Part shown: positions 48,213 to 57,167 of the stretch, piece by piece | Position numbering within the stretch: the first letter of the stretch is position 1 | Layout: each line of letters begins with the position of its first letter | Program-made: the position numbers and the translations under genes | The notes under the pieces: generated by a model | Told to the model about the DNA's origin: nothing | Databases searched by the model: none | What the model saw: the letters and a program-made list of their open reading frames with translations, nothing else | Assembly (NCBI GenBank): GCA_029237695.1 | Contig: CM055265.1 | Span: 213,854,506 to 213,918,505 of the forward strand | DNA length: 64,000 nucleotides | Direction of reading: 5' to 3' | Source: Conchocele bisecta | Taxonomy: Eukaryota > Mollusca > Bivalvia > Lucinida > Thyasiridae

Positions 48213-49795
48213 GAACTCTCGGGAGGCTAAAAGTAGGAGACCGGCGATTGCCACGATTAGAGCCCAAACATTATCGGCGAGCCATCCGGCCATTTTTGAT
48301 AATATAGATAGCAAGAAGGAGAGGAGACCCCCGATCAACCCAGGCAGCGCGGCAGCCAACTTTCCTGCTAATTTAGCCAAGAGATTGGCGAGGGCTTTTA
48401 GTTGTTTTTTTATCCATTCTTTGGCTCCACCGGATGGAGCTGGTGCTGGCTGGTCTGGCGCGGTGTGGCGCTGGTGCTGGCGCTGGTGCTGGCGCTGGCG
48501 CTGGCGCGGTGCGGCGCTGGTGCTGTCGCTGGTGCTGGCGCTGGTTGCTGGCGGGTGCTGGTGCCGAACCACCCGTGATAGATAGAACTAGAGACGATAT
48601 AGATAGAATTAGGGTCGATATAATCATGGTGAAAGCTGTGAGGATGGTTACTATTGTGAAGCCCTTCTCTCTGAACAGAGTGCGAAGACGTTCACCGAGT
48701 GTCGTGTCCTCGCGTAGGATACTCGTGATTGATTCGTGGCTACGACTTACTTGTCCAGAGAGTGTCTCACGGTTAATTGAGACAGCCGCTAAGCGAGCTT
48801 CTCTTTCGTCCCGCAACGACCGCAGGAGTTTGTTGATCCGCTCGGTAGATTCTCTATCGCCACGGGCTTCCTTTATTTTTCTTTCTTCTTGCTCGATATG
48901 TTCGTCCAGCTCCGTGAGTTTGGAGAGGTTATTAACTAGTTCACCACGGCCCGTTTGCAGAACCTTATTGAGTCCCAGGAGTTCGCGAAGAGGTAACGGT
49001 GGGTCATACTTCGTGCCGTTTATTTCGTTGACCGTGGTTTCCACTGTGTTAATCGCGTCGGTGACTATACGAGGGACCTCGCTGATATCGCTCGTTTCTA
49101 TAGCGATGGCCGTCTTCGCCAGCGTTTCGTCGGTATCCTGCATGGTTTTTATCATTTTTTTAAGCACCTGCGACCGATCATCGAGCACTCCGAGAGCTCG
49201 AGCGAGGTCTGCTCCATATCGGCTCACTGAAGAGGGTTTGAGGAACTTGGTCGGGTCGTTCTTGTACGTCAGCAACTTCCAGCTATTGCCCCATTTAACC
49301 CACAGGTCTCCTCTTTTAGTGCTGCGAAACTCCAACGTGGCCTTGATGCCGTGTTTGGACACTATACTCGCCCACCGTTGCACCAGAGAATTCGTTTCCC
49401 CCGAGTCCGGCCAGCTCACCCTTGGAGACCCCCGCAGGAATATCGGCACCGCCCGCCCATGCCGGAGTTTCGGGTGGGGCCTCCCACGTATGTAAAGGTG
49501 TATTACCCCGATACTTCTCGGGTGTGTCAAACAAACGTGTCTTATACTTCTCGGGTGTGTCAAACAAACGTTTGTTCTCGGGTAACCACGTATGTAAAGG
49601 TGTGTCTGTATCAAACAAATGTGTATTCCCGGATGCCCACCCGGGAAACGGATTCTTCTCGGGTGGGGTCTCTATGAAGGTCGTTTCTTCTTCTTCATCA
49701 TCTTCATCATCATCATCATCATCATCATCGAGGTAATCGTCTCGGTCGTCCGTATCGAGATTGAATTCGTCCATGCCAATATCAAGACCAGCCAT
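48192..49795 (-). pseudogene. Large structural-type Polinton protein: acidic head, coiled coil, membrane helices; two frameshifts
   Basis: The product is read in three frames, 49,795 to ~49,390, then to ~48,450, then to 48,192, giving about 530 residues. The head is strongly acidic: an Asp/Glu run encoded by an ATC-repeat microsatellite, followed by repeats of LFDTPEKY. The middle has a folded-looking part (WASIVSKHGIKATLEFRS, YGADLARALGVLDD) and a long coiled coil (ELDEHIEQEERKIKEARG to LLRSLRDEREARLAAV). A first membrane helix is ~VTILTAFTMIISTLILSISS. Then a Pro/Ala/Gln/Arg-rich linker encoded by GCTGGC repeats leads into the amphipathic KKQLKALANLLAKLAGK and a final hydrophobic helix. The second shift lies in that repeat, the first near 49,390. 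Membrane association in virion assembly is a guess. Confidence 0.55.
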
Positions 49796-49847
49796 CTTTA
49801 ATAATTATTATTATATTAAAGACAAAACCATACAGGTTTAATAGATT
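49796..49847. promoter_or_regulatory. 52 bp AT-rich divergent promoter region before the capsid gene
   Basis: 'taataattattattatatta' and 'taatagatt' separate the minus-strand ATG at 49,795 from the capsid ATG at 49,848. A shared bidirectional promoter is likely by position only. Confidence 0.35.
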
Positions 49848-50233
49848 ATGTCTTCGAGTCAATACGGTCGTAAACTCAATCCATATCGCAGACTGCGTGA
49901 GCCCCTCGGGGCAAAAGGTGTGAGACAGAGTGTCGTTATTACGAACAACCCATCGACGATCGACCAGAACCAGCAGCTCTTAGTCCGCTTCCCCAACCTC
50001 GGAGCTAGCGACGTCATTATGCCGGGGACTGTTCGCCGCGCTTTCACTATTTCGCTTACATCGACGGACGCGGACCGAACCATCGTTCAGAACCTGGGTC
50101 GCGCCATCGTCAAGAAGACTATGATAAAGATTTCTGGTAATGAGGTGATGTCGATCGATGACAGCGACGTCTACCATTGCTACCAGGACCTGTGGAAGAC
50201 TGCGCAAGAGCGCGAAAATGCGGTATATCAGGG

Positions 50234-50433
50234 AGTAGTAGTAAGGGAGTCAAAATGATACCACCTACCGTGATATCATTTATAACCCTCTATAATACCC
50301 CCACCACCCCCGAAAATCAAAAAATTGGTTAACGAGGAAAATTGGGTCTCCCGACAGCAAATTTATGAATTTTTGGAGAAAATAATTTTGAAAAGAGGGA
50401 GTCCCAATTATATTGGTAATTGACTTTTGAAAA
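50234..50433. repeat. Left terminal inverted repeat of the nested element
   Basis: Inverted copy at 55,742-55,940, with one or two differences over ~200 bp. 'gggagtcaaaatgatacc', 'attggttaacgagg' and 'cccgacagcaaa' are shared with the Polinton left end. The terminal hairpin is degenerate here ('ccacctaccgtgatatc'). Confidence 0.88.
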
Positions 50434-50464
50434 AAGTCGAAATCATTCATGCAAGTACAATAGT

Positions 50465-52497
50465 TTATAAGAGTGTAAAAATCGCTCCGACAACAACGGT
50501 TTTCGACAACCACAATCCATAGAAAACCACAGCAAGCGTTTCTGCAACCAAATTCTAGCTATTTGTAGTACTTTTTTTCTCGCATGGGAGGGTTTGGAAG
50601 ATTCTATCGAAACAACTTCCCACCAACATCGAAATATTCTAGAACAACCAATTGAATTAACATATGTTGTTGTATATGTATTCGACAACAAAGTTTGAAA
50701 AATGGCATATACGACAACTTTCCAAGAGATGGGTATCCGAGCAGCGAAAAGTGTTTCCAAGCATTTGCTCTTGGAGAACGCATTCGAAAACAATCTTGTT
50801 TTGACAGTCGAGGGGTAGACTACCTCGAAAGCCACGAGGGACAAACAAATTTGCAACCTCTAGAAGGTTTGCCAGCATTTGTAGACGATTTGTACGTGTT
50901 TGGCTATCTAGATAGAGAAGAATGTGTAGTAGTAGGAAACAAAGCATCTTGCACAACAGGGGAAAAGGGGTCTGCGAAAAATTGCGTGGGTAGGATAGCA
51001 ATTGCATCTAGAGAAACAATTGGAAGGGATAGCAAACCATTGCACACTACAATCGTGCACACAATTCGACGTGGGGAAGAGTTTGGAAATAGTTCCATTC
51101 GAAATACTGTGGAGCGCATAAAAGAAGCTAGCGGAAGCATAGCAAAAAGAAGGTGGGTAGAAATACACTAAGGGGCAAACCCCTTCGCATTGTTTGTTGC
51201 AAAAATAGCAGTGTCCGAAATAGCAATAGAAATTCTAGAAGAGCAGCTGCAATCTCTGCTTACTAGACTGCGAGCAGCTGGAATGGAAATCTACTGTGTG
51301 GACTACACGAAAGACTTTTCCGGTACACTAGATAGACCGGCTTTGGTAGAACATCTAGAGAAAGAGAAATACTTTGCGATGCAAGGGAAAAATAGAGGAT
51401 GGGGAGGGTTCGAAGAAGATGTAGGAACAATTCAGGTAATAACAACACAGGTACAGTAGGGAATCATGTTTGCTCTTGGGTACAAACCAGAGACAACAGA
51501 ACCACTAGAACGAAATTGTACAACAAGGTAGTTTCCAATTTCGAGGCAGGAGAAGTACGAGCAAGCATTGGTGGGCATCTAGCAGACTACGCAGATTGCA
51601 CAAACGACCATCTTCGGAAAACATTCCAACATGCGGATGTACAACGAAGAGGTTGCACTAGAATCGAGGTTTCGGTCTACGGTTCTCCAGATATTTCCAA
51701 AGAGACAGCACTAGAGGTGCTTGCAGAAGCAGAAGAGAAAGTGTCGGGGGCAAATCTATTTGTCGTACAGCCTCCGTACAAACAATGGGAAAATCCATCG
51801 ATAGATGTTTTGTGCTAGGAGACAAACCATGTGGAGAGATCTTTGTAGCATGGTATGTGCACACAGGTACAGGTAGGATTGCTGGAGTTCGTGTACGACC
51901 AACTGCGGCCACTATTGCAGATCCTTCTAGATGGAGTAGAGCAATGGAGTGGGCAGCTGCAGATTTTGGGTTCCGGGAATGTCCAATCTTTCTAGCAGAG
52001 ATTCTGTCTGTGGAAGATGGAGATATAGAAATGTCTCCACTACGGTGTTTTGCAAAGGCAAGCGATTCTTCCACAATACTCTGTGCTTGCAGTCGTCCAA
52101 CCGAAATTCGTGCTAGAAGCGAGGAAGTAGATCTAGAAGAAGTACTTCCATCTACAAAATACATCCAATGGAAGTGGAGAGAGGAAAAATGCCAAACGGT
52201 AGGTGTAGGGAAATCCAAATTCGAAATTCTAGAAGTTCCGGAAATAGCAGCTACTAGGTGTGTTTCCACGCTCTCCCCATACAATAGAGCGAACAGAATG
52301 GCACAATTGCAAGATGCCGAGGAAGCAGAAAGTTGGAGAAGGGCAACCCTTGCAAAAGAGCTAGAAAACTACTCTAGAGAAGAGCACAATAGACGAGCAA
52401 TCGAGCTAGAAAAGCTTGCGGAAGCTGCCAAGAAACATACAGAATACATTTGCCAAAAGGAAGAAGCTGTTCGAAAAATGCTAGGAGACAACAGAAC
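50465..52497 (+). repeat. Left arm of the fold-back palindrome
   Basis: Starts 'ttataagagtgtaaaaatc'. Nearly identical, inverted, to 53,228-55,272; differences are few substitutions and small indels, such as ~10 bp missing here near 51,795. The arms diverge after 'aggagacaacagaaca'. Arm plus spacer carries protein-coding character on the strand pointing inward. Confidence 0.9.
50470..51171 (+). pseudogene. Fold-back cargo gene 1 (left-arm copy), unrecognised protein
   Basis: Coding character begins right at the arm start without an ATG and switches frame near 50,690 and 50,810. It then runs open to a stop at 51,169 (...RNTVERIKEASGSIAKRRW). Recognisable stretches are NILEQPIE, GYPSSEKCFQAFALGERIRK and NKASCTTGEKG. 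Codon choice is distinctive (many CTA, AGA, GCA, and the TCTAGA string is common) and unlike the Polinton genes. The right-arm copy at 54,571-55,270 has its own, partly different lesions, so neither is intact. I do not know the family. The missing start suggests that the 5' end was lost or lay outside the palindrome. Confidence 0.4.
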
Positions 52498-52507
52498 AAT
52501 GTTCTAG
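51190..52507 (+). pseudogene. Fold-back cargo gene 2 (left-arm copy), possible replication-initiator-like protein, truncated
   Basis: Runs from about 51,190 (FVAKIAVSEIAIEILEEQLQ) through frame changes near 51,440 and 51,795 to 52,507. The middle has TRTKLYNKVVSNFEAGEVR, then GCTRIEVSVYG about 45 residues on. A 'KLYNK ... RIEV' pairing is seen in some Rep_trans/phage-type replication initiators, which is my only functional hint. Further on are WAAADFGFRECPIF and a coiled coil (ELENYSREEHNRRAIELEKL). The 3' part of the gene is lacking because the arm ends. The fuller copy is on the minus strand (52,498-54,552). No close family is recognised. Confidence 0.4.
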
Positions 52508-53227
52508 ATTTTCTTTTGGATGGTGTAGTGCGAGGCTCCCCAATTCTACATCGAAGTGGATTCTGTAGTTCCCGAAGAGGTACACCAATGCTATCTATTT
52601 CTTTCTGTAGGAAAAACCCGTATGTAGGAATTTCCACTCCTGTTGTTGGAGTACCGTCTTCGTTTGTGGCTACCAGAAATAGAATTGTTCTTTCGCATCC
52701 TCTGTACAGTGTGTTGCAGTACCTACTACAATCGTACAAACCTGCTTCTACATCTATATCTCTGTGGGTTTCCATTTTCTTTTGCAATACAACCTCCTCT
52801 ACGCACAATCTCTCTGTAGAATTGTACTCTTCCGTCTCTCTAACCAATTTTTGTACTCTCTCCAACTCTCTTGGATCTGGGGTTTCTACAACTTCTATGG
52901 GGTTCCATCGAATGGTCCTACCTCGGCTCCAGAACTGCTTCCCAGGGCATACTAGAATTCGAAGAGAAACACGTGGTGGTAGCCAGAATGTTTCCCTATC
53001 TAGATGCTTTCCACCCTCCCTTTTGAACGCCTCCTTGCAACTATCTAGAACTTTGGAAATTCCTCTGGTTGTCCAAACACAAAGATGTTTTGTGCCAGTT
53101 TTGCGTATGGAATCTCCCCACAAAACTACTCTCGTACTATCTCCAAACTCCCCACCAGATCTACTACGGAAACCTAGAATGTGCCACACTTTGTTTTCTC
53201 CTTCTGGTAGGTCCGAAATTTTGTATG
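52498..53227. other. Unique spacer (loop) of the fold-back palindrome
   Basis: 730 bp present once. On the minus strand it continues the frame of the right-arm gene for about 240 codons without a stop, then runs into antisense left-arm DNA. It shows which end of the gene is single copy. Confidence 0.85.
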
Positions 53228-54552
53228 TTCTGTTGTCTCCTAGCATTTTTCGAACAGTTATACGGAGTTCTTCCTTTTGGCAAATGTATTCTGTATGTTT
53301 CTTGGCAGCTTCCGCAAGCTTTTCTAGCTCGATTGCTCGTCTATTGTGCTCTTCTCTAGAGTAGTTTTCTAGCTCTTTTGCAAGGGTTGCCCTTCTCCAA
53401 CTTTATTTCTGCTTCCTCGGCATCTTGCAATTGTGCCATTCTGTTCGCTCTATTGTATGGGGAGAGCGTGGAAACACACCTAGTAGCTGCTATTTCCGGA
53501 ACTTCTAGAATTTCGAATTTGGATTTCCCTACACCTACCGTTTGGCATTTTTCCTCTCTCCACTTCCATTGGATGTATTTTGTAGATGGAAGTACTTCTT
53601 CTAGATCTACTTCCTCGCTTCTAGCACGAATTTCGGTTGGACGACTGCAAGCACAGAGTATTGTGGAAGAATCGCTTGCCTTTGCAAAACACCGTAGTGG
53701 AGACATTTCTATATCTCCATCTTCCACAGAACAGAATCTCTGCTAGAAAGATCGGACATTCCCGGAACCCAAAATCTGCAGCTGCCCACTCCATTGCTCT
53801 ACTCCATCTAGAAGGATCTGCAATAGTGGCCGCAGTTGGTCGTACACGAACTCCAGCAATCCTACTGTACCTGTGTGCACATACCATGCTACAAAGATCT
53901 CTCCACATGGTTTGTCTCCTAGCACAAAACATCTATCGATGGATTTTGCTAGATTTTCCCATTGTTTGTACGGAGGCTGTACGACAAATAGATTTGCCCC
54001 CGACACTTTCTCTTCTGCTTCTGCAAGCACCTCTAGTGCTGTCTCTTTGGAAATATCTGGAGAACCGTAGACCGAAACCTCGATTCTAGTGCAACCTCTT
54101 CGTTGTACATCTGCATGTTGGAATGTTTTCCGAAGATGGTCGTTTGTGCAATCTGCGTAGTTCTGCTAGATGCCCCACCAATGCTTGCTCGTACTTCTCC
54201 TGCCTCGAAATTGGAAACTACCTTGTTGTACAATTTCGTTCTAGTGGTTCTGTTGTCTCTGGTTTGTACCCAAGAGCAAACATGGTTCCCTACTGTACCA
54301 GTGTTGTCTAGAATTGTTCCTACATCTTCTTCGAACCCTCCCCATCCTCTATTTTTCCCTTGCATCGCAAAGTATTTCTTTCTCTAGATGTTCTACCAAA
54401 GCCGGTCTATCTAGTGTACCGGAAAAGTCTTTTGTGTAGTCCACACAGTAGATTTCCATTCCAGCTGCTCGCAGTCTAGTTTGCAGAGATTGCAGCTGCT
54501 CTTCTAGAATTTCTATTGCTATTTCGGACACTGCTATTTTTGCAACAAACAA
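52498..54552 (-). pseudogene. Fold-back cargo gene 2 (right arm plus spacer), longest version, frameshifted
   Basis: On the minus strand from ATG 54,552 it repeats the left-arm protein, with frame changes near 54,360, 54,030, 53,740 and 53,360. It then reads through the spacer: EGENKVWHILGFRSRSGGEF, FWLPPRVSLRILVCPGKQFW, TPDPRELERVQKLVRETEEY, ERTILFLVATNEDGTPTTG. It ends artificially where the left arm begins (...TTPSKRKSR). Total coding length would be about 680 residues: an N-terminal helical part, a possible Rep-like core, a central coiled coil and a C-terminal beta-rich part. No catalytic motif could be assigned with confidence. Codon use is as in gene 1 and unlike the Polinton. Confidence 0.45.
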
Positions 54553-55272
54553 TGCGAAGGGGTTTGCCCCTTAGTGTATTTCTACCCACCTTCTTTTTGC
54601 TATGCTTCCGCTAGCTTCTTCTATGCGCTCCACAGTATTTCGAATGGAACTATTTCGAAACTCTTCCCCGCGTCGAATTGTGTGCACGATTGTAGTGTGC
54701 AGTGGTTTGCTATCCCTTCCAATTGTTTCTCTAGATGCAATTGCTATCCTACCACGCAATTTTTCGCAGACCCCTTTTCCCCTGTTGTGCAAGATGCTTT
54801 GTTTCCTACTACTACACATTCTTCTCTATCTAGATAGCCAAACACGTACCAAATCGTCTACAAATGCTGGCAAACCTTCTAGAGGTTGCAAATTTGTTTG
54901 TCCCTCGTGGCTTTCGAGGTAGTCTACCCCTCGAATGTCGACACAAGATTGTTTTCGAATGCGTTCTCCAAGAGCAAATGCTTGGAAACACTTTTCGCTG
55001 CTCGGATACCCACTCTTGGAAAGTTGTCGTATATGCCATTTTTCAAACTTTGTTGTCGAATACATATACAACAACATATGTTCAATTGGTTGTTCTAGAA
55101 TATTTCGATGTTGGTGGGAAGTTGTTTCGATAGAATCTTCCAAACCCTCCCATGCGAGAAAAAAAGTACTACAAATAGCTAGAATTTGGTTGCAGAAACG
55201 CTTGCTGTGGTTTTCTATGGATTGTGGTTGTCGAAAACCGTTGTTGTCGGAGTGATTTTTACACTCTTATAA
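53228..55272 (-). repeat. Right arm of the fold-back palindrome
   Basis: Inverted counterpart of 50,465-52,497 and almost identical to it. It ends 'cactcttataa' at 55,272. No target duplication is visible around the palindrome itself: left flank 'caatagt', right flank 'cagccta'. Confidence 0.9.
54571..55270 (-). pseudogene. Fold-back cargo gene 1 (right-arm copy)
   Basis: Counterpart of 50,470-51,171. Readable parts include EDSIETTSHQHRNILEQPIE, YPSSEKCFQAFALGERIRK and, in another frame, LRGRIAIASRETIGRDSKPL ending at 54,571. One-base differences from the left arm (for example near 55,013 and 54,835) move the frameshifts. The shared reading frame with locally different breaks suggests decay after the inverted duplication formed. 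Confidence 0.4.
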
Positions 55273-55273
55273 C

Positions 55274-55350
55274 AGCCTACATGGTCGTGTGGGTTAAGGC
55301 AATACTCTATAGAGACGAGGCTCGTGGGTTCGCGCCGCGGTAGAAATGTA
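55274..55350 (+). other. tRNA-like stretch next to the palindrome
   Basis: 'atggtcgtgtgggttaaggc' resembles the D-arm of Leu/Ser-type tRNAs and 'gtgggttcgcgccgcgg' a T-arm with a B-box-like core. 'ctac' and 'gtag' could close an acceptor end. The anticodon arm is not convincing, so I treat it as tRNA-derived or coincidental. Confidence 0.3.
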
Positions 55351-55403
55351 CATTCGTAAACGAATCGTTGGGTTTTAAAATTTTTGTATAATACACCTTA
55401 GTT

Positions 55404-55754
55404 TCATATCTGATACGCATTATCTGTCTTAATGTTCGTATTTGCCTCTTGTATAGTTGACATAATTGCCGGTATAATTGTAAATGCAACGTTTTTATCG
55501 GAGCGTAATAAATTACGCTGGTATTTCATGTATTCGATATCACCTAGTGTTCTCATTTTATAGAATTTATATACAGGATTATAACCCTCGTAAGCTTCGT
55601 AAACTTCTTCAACACAGTCATTAAAAATTTGCAATTCAAATTGTATTGTATTATCCATTTTCTCTAATAATATTGGTACTTGTTTTTTCTGTTCAGTTGG
55701 ACGTGAAAAAAACATGATGTATTTATGACACCAATATATACTTTCAAAAGTCAA
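55404..55754 (-). CDS. Hypothetical 116-residue protein of the nested element
   Basis: Open from ATG 55,754, just inside the right terminal repeat, to 55,404. The product is mixed, with helical stretches (KMDNTIQFELQIFNDCVEEV, DIEYMKYQRNLLRSDKNVAF) and no membrane segment, Cys cluster or known motif. It is AT-rich and its codon use is closer to the Polinton polymerase than to the fold-back cargo, so it may be a remnant of the element's own gene content. A chance frame cannot be excluded. Confidence 0.35.
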   Translation of the reverse strand: MTFESIYWCHKYIMFFSRPTEQKKQVPILLEKMDNTIQFELQIFNDCVEEVYEAYEGYNPVYKFYKMRTLGDIEYMKYQRNLLRSDKNVAFTIIPAIMSTIQEANTNIKTDNAYQI

Positions 55755-55940
55755 TTACCAATATAATTGGGACTCCCTCTTTTAAAAATTATTTTCTCCA
55801 AAAATTCATAAATTTGCTGTCGGGAGACCCAATTTTCCTCGTTAACCAATTTTTTGATTTTCGGGGGTGGTGGGGGTATTATAGAGGGTTATAAATGATA
55901 TCACGGTAGGTGGTATCATTTTGACTCCCTTACTACTACT
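55742..55940. repeat. Right terminal inverted repeat of the nested element
   Basis: Inverted counterpart of 50,234-50,433. Just inside it, 'gtatttatgacaccaatat' (55,718-55,736) is the inverse of the subterminal repeat near 43,974, extending the homology to the Polinton end beyond the repeat itself. Confidence 0.88.
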
Positions 55941-56246
55941 CAGGGTTTTGACACCAGTCGAAATAAGAACGTAACCAGACTTAGAATCGGGGCTGGTGAC
56001 AAGGTAGATAACGTCGCGAGTGACAACGCGGTCGCGGGCAACCGATTGTACATCATGCTTGACTTTGAGTTGCTGGAGAGTCACATGCCCTACTATCAGA
56101 GCGCTTTGGCGGACCGCCTCGAATACGAACTAATGTTCAACGACTACGGCCGAGTGTGACGATCCAGATAACCAAAGAGGCGGATGGATCTGGCACATTG
56201 AACGTATACTTATATATAATAACGGACGCGCAACTCAACATCGGAA

Positions 56247-56855
56247 ATGGCCGATACGTCTCAGCTTTATACTAAAAATCAATACCAATTCACGATTGGA
56301 GATGCCCACTCTGCCATAATATGTGGGCAGACAGGATGCGGAAAAACGGTTTTCATCCTCGACTTATTCGAGGGCTCCTACCGCGATGCCTTTCGTCACA
56401 TTGTGATCCTGTGTCCCACTGTGCGGCACAACGATACTTATCAGCGGCGCCCGTGGATATGGACCGACCCTGAGGTATACGTTATTGACCCCGGCGACAG
56501 GCTTCACGGTTGGCTGCGTGTCTTCTATCAAATATTCCAGGGAGAGCTCACCCTATACGTGATTGACGACTGCTCGGCCAAGGTGGCGATGACCAAAAAG
56601 AAGGACATGCTCTCTGAGCTCGCATTTTCTGGCCGCCATGCGAGGCAAAGCGTATGGATCTCCACTCAGAAGTACAACGCCGTCCTCAAGGATCTGCGCG
56701 AGGACCGAGACTCATTCGATGAATGTCTTCGAGAGAACGACGTTATCCCAACGCGCGAGGAGCTCCTGGAGGTTCGACAGATACTTTCGGAAACTAAGCA
56801 CGCCAAGCTTCTGCTAAAGACTGATCAACCAACTGATTATAATGTAATTAATTAG
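56247..56855 (+). CDS. ATP: Genome-packaging ATPase (FtsK/HerA-type), intact
   Basis: 202 residues with the Walker A motif GQTGCGKT at about residues 27-34 and a Walker B LTLYVIDDC at about 98-106, in the compact form typical of Polinton, adintovirus and virophage packaging ATPases. Downstream SGRHARQSVWISTQ (about 128-141) fits the sensor/arginine-finger region. It would pump the linear genome into the capsid. The start ATG lies 29 bp before the end of the capsid frame, a common arrangement in this element. It is one of the few large genes here with no visible lesion. A short repeat array follows its stop. Confidence 0.85.
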   Translation: MADTSQLYTKNQYQFTIGDAHSAIICGQTGCGKTVFILDLFEGSYRDAFRHIVILCPTVRHNDTYQRRPWIWTDPEVYVIDPGDRLHGWLRVFYQIFQGELTLYVIDDCSAKVAMTKKKDMLSELAFSGRHARQSVWISTQKYNAVLKDLREDRDSFDECLRENDVIPTREELLEVRQILSETKHAKLLLKTDQPTDYNVIN

Positions 56856-56861
56856 TAACTG

Positions 56862-57025
56862 CTGAGTAAATGCTTAACAATGCTGAGCAAATGCTGAACA
56901 ATGCTGAGCAATTACTGAGCAATGCTGAACAAATGCTGAGCAATGCTAAGCAATTTCTGAACAATGTTGAACAATGCTTAACAAATACTTAACAATGCCG
57001 AGAAAATGCTTAACAATGCTGAGCA
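56862..57025. repeat. Short-period repeat between ATPase and the next gene
   Basis: About fourteen degenerate copies of an 11 bp motif ('aatgctgagca', 'aatgctgaaca') follow the ATPase stop. It encodes nothing convincing and may have expanded by slippage. Confidence 0.7.
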
Positions 57026-57167
57026 ATTGCTAAGAATTTGTTGCTCCGCTGCGAGCTTTATTGCGAGTATAACGGTGATCATAAGTATCTGGTGGTGCGC
57101 TTGGCAATATGTTAGACTTATGAGACTTGTAAGAATAATTAAATTAATTTTAAGAAAATTAGCAATA

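Larger units (their letters stand above)
50234..55940. mobile_element. Nested element with Polinton-type termini and a fold-back core, inside the capsid gene
   Basis: Termini are perfect at the tips ('agtagtagtaagggagtc' and its inverse) and inverted for ~200 bp. 'caggg' (or 'tcaggg' if one terminal base is shared) is duplicated at 50,229-50,233 and 55,941-55,945, a 5-6 bp target duplication close to the 6 bp typical of Polinton integrases. The terminal repeats resemble the left end of the surrounding Polinton at 43,745. Inside are a 2.0 kb inverted duplication, a 730 bp spacer, a tRNA-like stretch and a 116-residue frame. There is no integrase or polymerase, so movement would have needed enzymes supplied in trans. 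Confidence 0.85.
49848..56275 (+). pseudogene. MCP: Major capsid protein (double jelly-roll type), split by a 5.7 kb insertion and shortened
   Basis: The first part, 49,848-50,233, encodes about 128 residues with NPSTIDQNQQLLVRFPN and SIDDSDVYHCYQDLWK, which I recognise as the Polinton major capsid family. The frame breaks at the insert (50,234-55,940). The second part resumes directly after the duplicated 'caggg' at 55,941-55,945, in the matching frame, with RNKNVTRLRIGAGDK and SHMPYYQSALADRLEYEL. At about 56,157 the frame shifts, and a short C-terminal piece (NVYLYIITDAQLNIG) ends at 56,275, overlapping the ATPase start by 29 bp. The two parts total ~240 residues, far fewer than usual for this family, so a middle portion is probably deleted near 56,157. 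It would form the icosahedral shell; this copy cannot. Confidence 0.75.

Noticed and set aside
48434..49495. Plus-strand 353-codon frame
   Set aside because: Antisense shadow of the minus-strand coiled-coil protein; Ser/Arg/Leu-rich and full of repeat-derived GAGAG.
52450..53364. Plus-strand 304-codon frame across the palindrome loop
   Set aside because: Antisense of the minus-strand cargo gene; Ser/Leu/Phe-rich and not continuous with the left-arm coding strand.
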